From Pyxidicoccus sp. MSG2 (GTDB lineage Bacteria > Myxococcota > Myxococcia > Myxococcales > Myxococcaceae), in contig NZ_JAPNKC010000001.1 of the NCBI RefSeq assembly GCF_026626705.1, positions 8,140,001 through 8,204,000 on the forward strand: a stretch of 64,000 nucleotides of DNA. The letters run 5' to 3'. A program made the translations under genes and the position numbers. Positions 24,320 through 33,006 of this stretch are shown one piece after another (within the stretch, counting starts at the first letter, position 1; the number at the start of each line of letters is the position of its first letter). The notes beneath the pieces were generated by a model. It ran no database searches. It worked only from the letters and a program-made list of their open reading frames with translations, and was not told where the DNA came from.

Positions 24320-26539
24320 CTATTGCAGCAGCAATTCAATGGCCGCGAGCAGCTCCGCGTCCCTCCCCGTGGCGAGGTCCTCCGCCGTGGGCGCCACCTC
24401 CACGTCCGGGACGATGCCCACGCCATGGAAGGTGGAGCGGTCCGGGAAGAGGACCTCCGCGCCGGTGGATATGAAGCGGAAGGCTCCCGGCAGTTGGAGC
24501 ATGGTGACGTTGCCGTTGGTGCCCGCGCTACGCTGGCCCACCACCCGCACGCGCTTCTGGGCGACGAGCATGATGGAGAAGTTCTCCGCTGCGGACACCG
24601 TGTGCGGGCCTACCAGCAGGACGATGGGGCCCGTGAAGGACGGCTCCGGCAGGGGCGGGAAGGTGTACTGCACCTCTTCCATGTCGAGCTGGTCCGGGCC
24701 CGTCCAGCTCGGGATGCGGAAGATGGCGGAGCGGACGGTGTTCTGGAGGAGGTGCTGGGCGGCCGCATGCTGGTCGATGCCGGGATAGCCCCGCATGTCC
24801 AGCACCAGGCCGCGTGCGCCCGACGCCTCCTTCAGGCGGGTGAGGAAATCCCCGAGGTCGGTGAGCACGTCTCCCGACAGGTTGATGTAGTAGACGGACG
24901 GCGCGCCCAGGTCCCCGAGGAATCCCGCCGGCCGCAGCGAGCCCCAGGGGCCCAACCCCGCGGCCGCATCGGCGGGGGGCCAGGGCCGCACCGTCTCCGT
25001 GCGCTCGCTGCCATCCAGGGCCCGCAGCCCGAGCGTGAGTGGCTCGCCCTGCTCGCCCAGCCTGCGCGTGGCCAGGTCGAACCGGTAGCCCGGCGTGGCG
25101 GCGGAGGTGCGGGCCAGCTCCTCGGCGTACCAGTCGGCGGCGGACATGGACCCGATGCGCACCAGCGTGTCTCCCGGCCTCAGCTGTGGCACCAGCGAGC
25201 GGTGCACCACCGGCGCTCCCGCGACTTCCTCCAGGAGAGCGGGCAGTATCCCGGTGGCGGGGGGCTTCGAGTCGATGACGAAGCCATGCCCGTCCTGCAG
25301 GACGGCACCGAACCGGCGCAGCAACTGGCGGATGCGCTCGCGGCTCACGGGCGCCGCGTCCACGGCGGCGAGCGTCTCCTCCAGCCGCGCGTCGATGCCG
25401 TCCCCGACGACGGCGAAGTAGGGGAAGAAGCGCCGCATGGCCCCGTGGACGATGAGCAGGTCCGCGCGGGCGATGCCGGCGGACTGCTCCGGCGCAGGAG
25501 GCGATTGGAGCTGCGGGCTCCGAGGCACCATGCGAGCCCGGGCGGCTGGGACGCTCTGGTCCAGCGCGCCCGGCGTGCCTGCCGTGGGAAGCTCGCGCAG
25601 GCTGTCGGCCAGGGCCCCCTGCAGCGGCCGGTCCGCGGGCAGCAGGTCCGGCAGCCGGCCCTCGGCGTCCGAGAGCTGGAGGACGCGGATGGCGAGCCCC
25701 TGCGCGCCGATGGGCACCCAGCGGGACTCCGCCGCGGCGGTGGACACGGGCTCGCCCTGGAGCCAGGCGCGTCCCGCCGCGCGCAGGTCCACCGCGAAGC
25801 GCGCCGCCGTGGGAGGCAGGGCGGCGCTCGTGAGCAGCGCCACGGGCAGCTCCGCCTGACCCCAGGGCGCGTACGGCGGAGCGCTCAGCAGGGCCGTGGT
25901 GTTCGCATAGATGTTCCGGGCGTTGAACTCGTCCGTCAGCCCCTGGTGGCTGCGGACGCGGTGGCTCACCCGCGCCACGGGCCGGGTGCTGGCGACACCG
26001 ATGGCGCGCGCGAGGGCCTCCTCCAGGCCCGGAGCTTCGGTCAGCCCCCGGAGGTCGATGGCCACGGCCCGTGCTCTCGGCGGCAGAATCACCTCGCCCG
26101 GGCCCGGGTGGATGACCGCGATGTCGCCCAGGTCCTCCACGGTCGCGGAGGGCAGGGGCCGTGCGGGAGTGGCCTCCTTCGCGCACACGTCCTCGAGCAC
26201 CTCGGCATAGGCGCGGGCCGCGCCATCCCAGTCGACGGTGGGGCCGTCCAGCGCCTTCGCGAGCGCGGCATCCAGCTCGAAGGCGTGGCTGCCCGGGCTG
26301 AAGAAGCGCACCAGTTCGTGGGCCGACGACATTGCCAGGGCGGGGCTCCCGGAACCGGCGGGGCCCGGGGCCACGAGGGGACACCAGTCGGGGGCCACCG
26401 GCGGAGGTCCCGGCTCCGGCGCGGGGTCAGGTGGCTTCTCGTCGTGGGTGCAGGCCGACAGGAGGCAGGCCGCGACGAGCAGCCACCCCATGCGCGGGGT
26501 GCTCCGGCGCCTTGCCATCTCAGGGTTGAGCAGGGTCAT
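24320..26539 (-). CDS. S41-family (tail-specific type) peptidase lipoprotein
   Basis: 739 aa from the ATG at 26539, with a signal peptide and a lipobox (LLSAC). The first 350 residues are unassigned. The C-terminal 250 residues form an S41 peptidase core with YYINLSGDVL, GLVLDMRGYPG and LLVGPHTVSAAENFS carrying the catalytic Ser, then GTNGNVTMLQLPG and VGIVPDVEV. A helical PDZ-like part precedes it (PQLRPGDTLVRIGSMS). Together this supports a surface-anchored serine protease acting on cell-envelope or external proteins. It is antisense to long spurious frames. The alternative start at 26518 would also keep the signal. Confidence 0.85.
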   Translation of the reverse strand: MTLLNPEMARRRSTPRMGWLLVAACLLSACTHDEKPPDPAPEPGPPPVAPDWCPLVAPGPAGSGSPALAMSSAHELVRFFSPGSHAFELDAALAKALDGPTVDWDGAARAYAEVLEDVCAKEATPARPLPSATVEDLGDIAVIHPGPGEVILPPRARAVAIDLRGLTEAPGLEEALARAIGVASTRPVARVSHRVRSHQGLTDEFNARNIYANTTALLSAPPYAPWGQAELPVALLTSAALPPTAARFAVDLRAAGRAWLQGEPVSTAAAESRWVPIGAQGLAIRVLQLSDAEGRLPDLLPADRPLQGALADSLRELPTAGTPGALDQSVPAARARMVPRSPQLQSPPAPEQSAGIARADLLIVHGAMRRFFPYFAVVGDGIDARLEETLAAVDAAPVSRERIRQLLRRFGAVLQDGHGFVIDSKPPATGILPALLEEVAGAPVVHRSLVPQLRPGDTLVRIGSMSAADWYAEELARTSAATPGYRFDLATRRLGEQGEPLTLGLRALDGSERTETVRPWPPADAAAGLGPWGSLRPAGFLGDLGAPSVYYINLSGDVLTDLGDFLTRLKEASGARGLVLDMRGYPGIDQHAAAQHLLQNTVRSAIFRIPSWTGPDQLDMEEVQYTFPPLPEPSFTGPIVLLVGPHTVSAAENFSIMLVAQKRVRVVGQRSAGTNGNVTMLQLPGAFRFISTGAEVLFPDRSTFHGVGIVPDVEVAPTAEDLATGRDAELLAAIELLLQ

Positions 26540-26655
26540 GCCCCCAGAACGCAATCACGCGCGCCAAGTATCGGCCAGCGGAGCGGGAGACTGCGTGGGG
26601 CGCCAGCGCACGTGGGGGGAAGTCCGTCACGCTGGCGCCCCGGTGCTGGCCGTGG

Positions 26656-27066
26656 CTACTCCGGCGGGCCCCGCCGGGGCGGCGGGGCGTGCTTCATCCG
26701 CTCGTACTCCTCATCGGTGAAGACGCGGCTGCGGGTGAGGAAGCGCACGCCCAGCGGGGCTTCCAGGCTGAAGCCCGCGCCCCGTCCCGGCACCACGTCC
26801 ACGGTGAGGTGGGTGTGCTGCCAGTACTCGAACTGCGCGCCGCCGATGTAGACGGGGCAGCCCTCCACCTCGCCCAGGAAGACGTCTCGCTGGCCGATGC
26901 GGAACTCGCGCTGCGCGTAGCACATGGGGGCGCTGCCGTCGCAGCAGCCGCCCGACTGGTGGAACATCAACGGCCCGTGCGAGTCGCGCAACTGGCGGAT
27001 GACGGCGGCGGCCTCGGGTGTCACCGCCACCCGGGCCACCTCCGCGCCCGGCTGCTCGGCCGCCAT
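26656..27066 (-). CDS. DUF779 protein (aldehyde dehydrogenase partner)
   Basis: 136 aa. It has the DUF779 pattern: FHQSGGCCDGSAPMCY, a cysteine-rich turn likely to bind metal, followed by YIGGAQFEYWQHTHLTVDV and a SLEAPLGVRFLTRSRVF stretch. The family is almost always encoded next to an aldehyde dehydrogenase, and its biochemical role is unknown. Its ATG shares bases with the dehydrogenase stop codon (TGATG), so translation is coupled. The longer frame upstream of this ATG is in the dehydrogenase's shadow and is not used. Confidence 0.9.
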   Translation of the reverse strand: MAAEQPGAEVARVAVTPEAAAVIRQLRDSHGPLMFHQSGGCCDGSAPMCYAQREFRIGQRDVFLGEVEGCPVYIGGAQFEYWQHTHLTVDVVPGRGAGFSLEAPLGVRFLTRSRVFTDEEYERMKHAPPPRRGPPE

Positions 27067-28586
27067 CAGAAGAAACCCAGGGCCTTGGGGCTGTAGCTCA
27101 CCAGCAGGTTCTTCGTCTGCTGGTAGTGGTCCAGCATCCTCTTGTGGTTCTCGCGGCCGATGCCGGACTGCTTGTAGCCGCCGAAGGCCGCGTGCGCCGG
27201 GTAGAGGTGGTAGCAGTTGGTCCACACGCGCCCGGCCTCGATGGTGCGCCCGGCGCGGTAGGCCTGGTTGATGTCACGCGTCCACACGCCCGCGCCCAGG
27301 CCGTACAGCGTCTCGTTGGCGATGCGCATCGCGTCGTCGAAGTCCTTGAACGTCGTGACGCTCACCACGGGGCCGAAGATTTCCTCCTGGAAGATGCGCA
27401 TCCGGTTGGTGCCCTGGAACACGGTGGGCGACACGTAGTAGCCGTCCTTCAAGTCGCCGGGCAGGTGCGCGCGCTCGCCACCGGTGAGGACCTTGGCGCC
27501 CTCCTTCTTGCCGATGTCGATGTAGCCGAGAATCTTCTCCAACTGGTCGCTGGAGGCCTGGGCGCCCAGCATCGTTTCGGTGTCCAGCGGGTTGCCCGGC
27601 TTGACGCGCTTGACGCGCTCCAGGGCGCGCTCGATGAACTGGCCGTAGATGCGCTCGTGCACCAGGGCGCGCGAGGGGCAGGTGCACACCTCGCCCTGGT
27701 TGAGGGCGAACATGGCGAAGCCCTCGAGCGCCTTGTCGAAGAAGTCGTCGTCATGGGCCATGACGTCGTCGAAGAAGATGTTCGGGCTCTTGCCGCCCAG
27801 CTCCAGCGTCACCGGGATGAGATTCTCGCTGGCGTACTGGAGGATGAGCCGGCCGGTGGTCGTCTCACCGGTGAAGGCCACCTTGGCCACGCGGTTGCTG
27901 CTGGCCAGGGGCTTGCCGGCCTCGATGCCGAAGCCGTTGACGATGTTGAGCACGCCCTCCGGGAGGAGGTCCTGGATGAGCTCGGTGAGCACGAGGATGC
28001 CGACGGGCGTCTGCTCCGCGGGCTTGAGCACCACGCAGTTGCCCGCCGCGAGCGCCGGGGCGAGCTTCCACGCCGCCATCAGGATGGGGAAGTTCCAGGG
28101 GATGATTTGCGCCACCACGCCGAGCGGCTCGTGGAAGTGGTAGGCGACGGTGTCGGCGTCCAGCTCGCCCGCGGAGCCTTCCTGGGCGCGGATGCAGCCG
28201 GCGAAGTAGCGGAAGTGGTCGATGGCCAGCGGCAGGTCGGCGGCGAGCGTCTCGCGCACCGGCTTGCCGTTGTCCCAGCTCTCCGCCACCGCGAGCAGCT
28301 CCAGGTTCTGCTCGATGCGGTCGGCAATCTTGTTGAGGATGTTGGCGCGCGCGGTGGGGGAGGTGCGGCCCCAGGCGACGCGCGCGGCGTGGGCGGCGTC
28401 CAGCGCCTTGTCGATGTCCTCGGAGGTGGAGCGGGGCACCTCACAGAAGGGCTGGCCCGTCACGGGGCTGATGTTCTGGAAGTACTGCCCGCGCACGGGC
28501 TCGACCCAGCGGCCGCCGATGAAGTTCTGATAGCGGGACTTGAACTTCACCTTCGAGCCGGGCTGATTGGGGGCGGCGTAGATCAT
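27066..28586 (-). CDS. NAD(P)-dependent aldehyde dehydrogenase (AldB/ExaC-like, acetaldehyde type)
   Basis: 506 aa, full family length. Conserved segments are IIPWNFPILMAAWKLAPALAAGN, LKPAEQTP, FTGETTTGR (NAD binding), LELGGKSPNIFF with the general-base Glu, and NQGEVCTCPSR with paired cysteines near the nucleophile as in acetaldehyde/AldB-type enzymes. It oxidises aliphatic aldehydes to acids in the cytoplasm. The ATG at 28586 is preceded by a sigma-54-type promoter, with the probable activator gene directly upstream and a DUF779 gene downstream. This is the usual set-up for aldehyde- or alcohol-induced expression. Confidence 0.93.
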   Translation of the reverse strand: MIYAAPNQPGSKVKFKSRYQNFIGGRWVEPVRGQYFQNISPVTGQPFCEVPRSTSEDIDKALDAAHAARVAWGRTSPTARANILNKIADRIEQNLELLAVAESWDNGKPVRETLAADLPLAIDHFRYFAGCIRAQEGSAGELDADTVAYHFHEPLGVVAQIIPWNFPILMAAWKLAPALAAGNCVVLKPAEQTPVGILVLTELIQDLLPEGVLNIVNGFGIEAGKPLASSNRVAKVAFTGETTTGRLILQYASENLIPVTLELGGKSPNIFFDDVMAHDDDFFDKALEGFAMFALNQGEVCTCPSRALVHERIYGQFIERALERVKRVKPGNPLDTETMLGAQASSDQLEKILGYIDIGKKEGAKVLTGGERAHLPGDLKDGYYVSPTVFQGTNRMRIFQEEIFGPVVSVTTFKDFDDAMRIANETLYGLGAGVWTRDINQAYRAGRTIEAGRVWTNCYHLYPAHAAFGGYKQSGIGRENHKRMLDHYQQTKNLLVSYSPKALGFF

Positions 28587-28633
28587 GACGCTCTCCTTCA
28601 CGTGGGCTGCGGGTTGGGACGCCGCCGTCCCAG

Positions 28634-28649
28634 AGCAGCACGCGTGCCA
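28634..28649 (-). promoter_or_regulatory. Sigma-54 (-24/-12) promoter for the aldehyde dehydrogenase operon
   Basis: Reading leftward the sequence is TGGCACGCGTGCTGCT: a full TGGCACG -24 element, then TGC at -12, with GG and GC exactly 10 bp apart. It sits 48 bp upstream of the dehydrogenase ATG, leaving a short leader. The neighbouring gene encodes a sigma-54 activator, which supports the call. Confidence 0.8.
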
Positions 28650-28679
28650 GCGGACACTCCGCCGACGTCGCGGCGCGTC

Positions 28680-28710
28680 GTGTCCCACTCTGCGACACTG
28701 TCGCGGACAG
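28680..28710 (-). promoter_or_regulatory. Activator-binding palindromes upstream of the sigma-54 promoter
   Basis: A perfect palindrome GCGACA-C-TGTCGC lies at 28692-28704, flanked by further TGTCCC (28681-28686) and GGACA (28705-28709) half-sites, so four TGTCSC-type elements fall within about 30 bp. They are about 30-60 bp upstream of the -24 element, suitable for an enhancer-binding protein. The neighbouring Fis-family activator is the likely ligand (inference). Confidence 0.5.
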
Positions 28711-28828
28711 AGCTGGCGCGGGACGCAACACGTGCGTCGCACGGGGGAGACAGGCGCGGAGCGCTGACCGTGCGCGTCACGGTGCGGGGATGCGAACCCC
28801 GGGCCGGAGCGTCACATGAGCGCGGTGC

Positions 28829-30835
28829 TCACGAGCGGGGCGGCAGCACCAGGCCGAAGCGCTCCACCATGCGGTACAGCGTGCTGCGCGCAATGCCCAG
28901 CCGGCGCGCGGCCCGCGCCACGTTGCCATCGCTGTGCGCGAGCGCTTCCTGGATGGCGTGGGCCTCCAGTTCACGGAGCGCGCGCGGTGCGGCTTCATCG
29001 GCCGGCGGTGGTGTGGACTCCACCGGGCGAGGTGCAGCGGCAGCACCCGACACCGGCCCCCTTCCGAGCTCGGGAGGCAATGCATTCACGTCCAGCACCG
29101 GCGAGCCCGAGGCCCGCACCAGCGCCAGACGCAGCACCGTCTTCAACTCACGCACGTTGCCGGGCCACGCGTGGGCCGCGAGCCGCGCGAGTGCGGCGGG
29201 TGACAGCGTGGGTCTCGCCTGGCCCGAAGCCTCCGCCAGCCCGGCGAGGAGTGCCTGCGCCAGCTCGCCAAGGTCCGAGCGTTCCCGCAGTGGTGGCAGC
29301 CGCAGCACGACCCCCTGGAGGCGGTAGTAGAGGTCGGAGCGGAACGTGCCGGCTCGCACCGCCGCATCGAGGTCCCTGCACGTGGCCCCGATGAGCCGGA
29401 AGCGTGACTGCCGCACCCGGGACTCGCCCACGCGCGAGTAGTTCCCGTCCTCCAGCACGCGAAGCAGCAACACCTGGAGCGCCGGAGGCATCTCCGCGAG
29501 CTCGTCGAGGAACAGCGTGCCCCCATCCGCCGCCGCGAGCTTGCCGTCCGCGCCTCCCGAGCGCGCACCGGTGAAGGCGCCCGGAGCATGGCCGAACAGC
29601 TCGCTCTCCAGCAGGGCGGGGGAGAGCGCCCCGCAGTTGACGGCCACGAAGGGGCCGGAGGCCACGGCGCTCGCGGAGTGCAGGGCCCGCGCGAGCAGTT
29701 CCTTCCCGGTGCCCGTCTCCGACAGCAGCAGCACCGGAAGCGCCGTCGGAGCGAAGCGCGCCGCCTCGCGCAGCGTGGCGCACAGGTGCGCGTCACGCCC
29801 CTTGAGCGCGGCCCACGGCCCGCTCCCGGGTGCCGGTGCGTCCATGGCCACGGCCCGCGCGCGCGACACCAGCGGCTCCAACCGCACGAGCACCGCGAGC
29901 GTCGCGCCACCTCCGGCTTCGCCCACCGCCTCCGCGTGGACGCGCCAGGGCGTACCCCGCTCGGAGGAGCGGACCTCCAGCGACTCTCCCCGCAGCGCCG
30001 CCGCCTTCAGCTCGGGCCACGACAGTCCCAGCACTCCGCCCGTGCCCGAGGACGCAACGTCTCCGAGCAGCGCTCGCGCCGCGCCGTTCGCATGGCGCAC
30101 GCGCCCCGGAGGCTCGACGATGAGGACGGGGCTGTCCTCGCGCGCCAGCCGCGCCTCCAGCCCACCGCGCGCCGCGGTGGCCACACGCGCCCAGGCCACC
30201 TCGCGCAGGCGTGCCTCGGCCGCGTACGCCATGCTCGCCACCGCCACGAGCACGAGCGGGTCCGCCGCACCGGCGGGCCCCGTGACGTCCAGCACGCACA
30301 CCAACTCCCCGAAGGGGTCATGCACCGGGGCCGCGTAGCAGACGAGCCCATGATGCCGCTGCGCGTAGTGCGCGGGCCCCACCACGGCCACGGACGAAGC
30401 CTCCGCCAACGCGGTGCCGATGGCGTTGGTGCCCCGCGAAGTCTCATCCCAGCACGCGCCCTCGATGAGGCGCACCGCGTCCGCGTGGTCCCGGAAGTCG
30501 CCGCCCGAGGTGCGGGTGGCGAGGATGACGCCATCCCGGTCCGCGAGCAGCGCCACGCGCCCCGAGGGCAGGGGCGCCGCCGCGAGCACCTCCATCATCC
30601 CTCCGAGCTCGTGCCACACCGGCTCCAGCCGCGCGCGCCGCTCGACGAGGGCCAGGTGCCCGACGCTGGGGCCTTCGTCCGGAAGGCCCGTGCTCGGAGC
30701 CCCCAGCATGCGCGAGCGGCTCCAGCGCGTCAGGATGGGGTGCAGCTCCGGACGCGCCCCGGCGTCCCGGTCGAGCGCGCCGACGAGGAACTGCTCCCAG
30801 AGGAACGGTGAGGCGCTGAGGGTGAGCGTACCCAC
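28829..30835 (-). CDS. Sigma-54-dependent Fis-family transcriptional activator (AcoR-like)
   Basis: 668 aa. An N-terminal GAF-like sensory region of about 300 residues includes CWDETSRGTNAIGTALAE, typical of AcoR-type activators. A PAS-like linker follows, then the AAA+ domain with SETGTGKE (Walker A), GAFTGA (sigma-54 contact loop) and GGTLFLDELAEMP (Walker B). A Fis-type HTH ends the protein (NVARAARRLGIARSTLYRMVERF). It should activate the aldehyde dehydrogenase operon just downstream in response to an aldehyde, alcohol or related signal. The start is GTG at 30835, with only a weak ribosome site. Confidence 0.92.
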   Translation of the reverse strand: MGTLTLSASPFLWEQFLVGALDRDAGARPELHPILTRWSRSRMLGAPSTGLPDEGPSVGHLALVERRARLEPVWHELGGMMEVLAAAPLPSGRVALLADRDGVILATRTSGGDFRDHADAVRLIEGACWDETSRGTNAIGTALAEASSVAVVGPAHYAQRHHGLVCYAAPVHDPFGELVCVLDVTGPAGAADPLVLVAVASMAYAAEARLREVAWARVATAARGGLEARLAREDSPVLIVEPPGRVRHANGAARALLGDVASSGTGGVLGLSWPELKAAALRGESLEVRSSERGTPWRVHAEAVGEAGGGATLAVLVRLEPLVSRARAVAMDAPAPGSGPWAALKGRDAHLCATLREAARFAPTALPVLLLSETGTGKELLARALHSASAVASGPFVAVNCGALSPALLESELFGHAPGAFTGARSGGADGKLAAADGGTLFLDELAEMPPALQVLLLRVLEDGNYSRVGESRVRQSRFRLIGATCRDLDAAVRAGTFRSDLYYRLQGVVLRLPPLRERSDLGELAQALLAGLAEASGQARPTLSPAALARLAAHAWPGNVRELKTVLRLALVRASGSPVLDVNALPPELGRGPVSGAAAAPRPVESTPPPADEAAPRALRELEAHAIQEALAHSDGNVARAARRLGIARSTLYRMVERFGLVLPPRS

Positions 30836-30934
30836 GAGGTCTCATTATGCCGCCAGCCCTCGCGCTGCCGGCAACCCGGGGGCTCACGAATCGTGGACTG
30901 TTCACTGACGCGGCGCGCCGTCCCGCGCCCTGGC

Positions 30935-32107
30935 TCAAGGCTTCGCGGGGGGCGTCCAGAGCCGCTCGGGCGGCAGCTCCAGCACGGCGGCCGCGGACGC
31001 ATGCAGCGACGCCGGCTCGAGCCGTCCGTCATGTGCGGCCCTGCCCAGCCACTCCTGAATGGCGCCGCCGGTGCGCTCGAAGCCGTCGGCCTTGAGGAGT
31101 CCATACAGCCCGGCGGCCAGCACGTGCATGCCGTCGTCGGCGCGGCGCCAGCGCTCGCGTGCCGGGACTGCGACGCCGAGCCGCTCGTTGATGAGCTGCT
31201 CCAGCGCCTCGGCGGTGTCCTCGTCGAAGAGGCCTTCGAGCGTGGTGTAGCCGAAGCTCGGGTCATGGTCCGCGACGATGCGGGTGAGCAGCGAGTCACG
31301 GTGCAGCACCTCCATCGCCGCGCGGATGGTGGGGTGCTCCTTGTCGAAGGGCGGGTGCAGGATTTCGTGGGCCGCGTTCCGGATGACCAGCTCGTCCGGG
31401 TAGGAGAGGTGCGTGAGGAACCGCTGGCCGGTGACCTTGATGCCGTGCGGCTTGGAGAAGTGCAGCAGGTCGATGGTGATGTCCTCCTGAAGCGGGTGGC
31501 CCAGGAGCCGCTCCTGCTCGGCGATGACGTCGACTCCGGCCAGTCGCTGTCGCAGCGCCGCCGCGCGCTGCTCCACGCTGTCCCCGAGCACGTCCCGGCG
31601 GAACGCGGGGAATCCGGCGGCGGCCAGCGCTTCGAGCACTCGCGCCAGCGCGGGACGGGCCGTGAGGAACCAGTCCCAGGCCTCGGGCTCCCAGTAGGGA
31701 CTGGCGCGGAAGCCGGGGAGCAGCTGCGCCTCGGCGCTCGCGAGCGCGCCGCGCAGGTCCACGAGCGTCCCCGTGGGGCCGGCGGAGAACACCAGGCAGA
31801 GGAACGGGCCCATCAGCCGGTCCTGCGCCTTCGAGGAGTCCTTGAGCTGCTGGAGCGTGGTGACGGCGTCCGTGGCGAAGCTCGGAGTGAACCGGGCCAG
31901 CTCCTCGGCGTAGTAGCGCGTGTAGAAGGAATCACCGGACAGCGGATTGAGGAAGCAGAGCGCGTCCAGGCCCTCGGAGCCGGCGACCTTCCAGCGGGTA
32001 CGGGGAGTGGCGGAGGCCGCCGGGGCGCTCGGGCCTCGTGAAGCGCAGCCCAGCGTGGCGGCGAGGGGCAGGGTGAGCAGGGCGGAGAGACAATCGCGTC
32101 GGTTCAT
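30935..32107 (-). CDS. Predicted lipoprotein with HEILH motif, possible zinc metallopeptidase
   Basis: 390 aa. The N-terminus has a twin-Arg-like start (NRRDC) and a hydrophobic stretch ending in LGC (Cys21), so it is probably an exported lipoprotein. In the middle, RNAAHEILHPP provides an HExxH zinc-binding motif, and FDEDTAEALEQLINERLG downstream could supply a third ligand. No named peptidase family is recognised, so enzyme activity is inference. It is encoded alone and faces away from the sigma-54 activator gene. Confidence 0.6.
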   Translation of the reverse strand: MNRRDCLSALLTLPLAATLGCASRGPSAPAASATPRTRWKVAGSEGLDALCFLNPLSGDSFYTRYYAEELARFTPSFATDAVTTLQQLKDSSKAQDRLMGPFLCLVFSAGPTGTLVDLRGALASAEAQLLPGFRASPYWEPEAWDWFLTARPALARVLEALAAAGFPAFRRDVLGDSVEQRAAALRQRLAGVDVIAEQERLLGHPLQEDITIDLLHFSKPHGIKVTGQRFLTHLSYPDELVIRNAAHEILHPPFDKEHPTIRAAMEVLHRDSLLTRIVADHDPSFGYTTLEGLFDEDTAEALEQLINERLGVAVPARERWRRADDGMHVLAAGLYGLLKADGFERTGGAIQEWLGRAAHDGRLEPASLHASAAAVLELPPERLWTPPAKP

Positions 32108-32125
32108 GCCCTCCGTGTGTAGTCG

Positions 32126-32839
32126 CTAGCGCCGGGCCGTTCTTGAATCCAGTTGACCCTCGGGCGGTGGTGTTCCGCGCCTCAGTGCCCCGGGCGTCCG
32201 CCCCGTCAGGGCGACCACGTCGCGAGTCATGTGCGCCTGGTCGGTGAAGCCCAGCGCGAGGGCGAGCTGCGCGAGCGGCAGCGGGGAGTGGGGAAGCTGC
32301 CGCCAAGCCTGGAGTGCACGCACGTCGGCCCGGTAGCGCTTGGGCGAGACGCCGTAGGCCCGCTTGAAGCCACGGGCCGCCGTCTCCGGCGCGAGGCTCA
32401 TGCGCTCCGCCCAGTCCGTCAGGCCCAGGGAGGGATTGTCCCGCAGTGCCGCGGCGAGCAGGTCGGGCCAGTCCCCCGGACCTGCGAGGGGAGCCACCAG
32501 CGACGAGACGACGAGGTCCGCCGCTGCCAGGGAGTCCCGCTCAGCGAGCCGCACCACGGCGTCCACGTCTCGCAGCAGTCCCACGGGCACCTCCGGCGCC
32601 GAGGCGGGAAGCGGCAGGTTGAGGACGACAGCGCCGGTGGTGCCGAAGTGGTCGGCGTGTGCTTCGTAGGCGCGGTGGAACACCACGGAGCCCGCCTCCA
32701 GCCTGAAGCGACCGGAGTCCCCCGCCTCGACATAGCCACCCGCCACGACGACGGCGGTGTACCCCGTGACATGCCGGTGGCGCTCCAGGTGGGTCGCCGC
32801 CGTGAAGCGCTGCCGTGCTGCGGTCCTCATGGCGGTCAT
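32126..32839 (-). CDS. AraC-family transcriptional regulator
   Basis: 237 aa from the ATG at 32839 (an alternative ATG is at 32830). The N-terminal 120 residues form a cupin-like sensing domain (YTAVVVAGGYVEAGDSGRF, GSVVFHRAYEAHADHF). The C-terminal 100 residues are the AraC double HTH: MSLAPETAARGFKRAYGVSPKRYRADVR and LALALGFTDQAHMTRDVVALTGRTPGALR. It is divergent from an MFS transporter gene across 167 bp and probably controls it. The ligand is unknown. Confidence 0.88.
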   Translation of the reverse strand: MTAMRTAARQRFTAATHLERHRHVTGYTAVVVAGGYVEAGDSGRFRLEAGSVVFHRAYEAHADHFGTTGAVVLNLPLPASAPEVPVGLLRDVDAVVRLAERDSLAAADLVVSSLVAPLAGPGDWPDLLAAALRDNPSLGLTDWAERMSLAPETAARGFKRAYGVSPKRYRADVRALQAWRQLPHSPLPLAQLALALGFTDQAHMTRDVVALTGRTPGALRRGTPPPEGQLDSRTARR

Positions 32840-33006
32840 CGGCTCGGGCCTCTCGGCTTCACGGAAGGGCGCGGCATGGCGCCGAAGGGAAGCCGATTGA
32901 ACCACGGGTTGCAGGCCCAGGTGCGCGCGCCGTGCAGTGACTGCATGGGCTGGAGCGGGCCCCTCCGCTCGTCTACGGTGCGCGCCTGTCCACCGAGGAG
33001 ACGCGC

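Noticed and set aside
24203..26851. 882-codon plus-strand frame opposite the S41 peptidase
   Set aside because: High-GC antisense composition artefact: Arg/Ala/Gly-rich with no domain, while the minus strand has a signal peptide and peptidase motifs.
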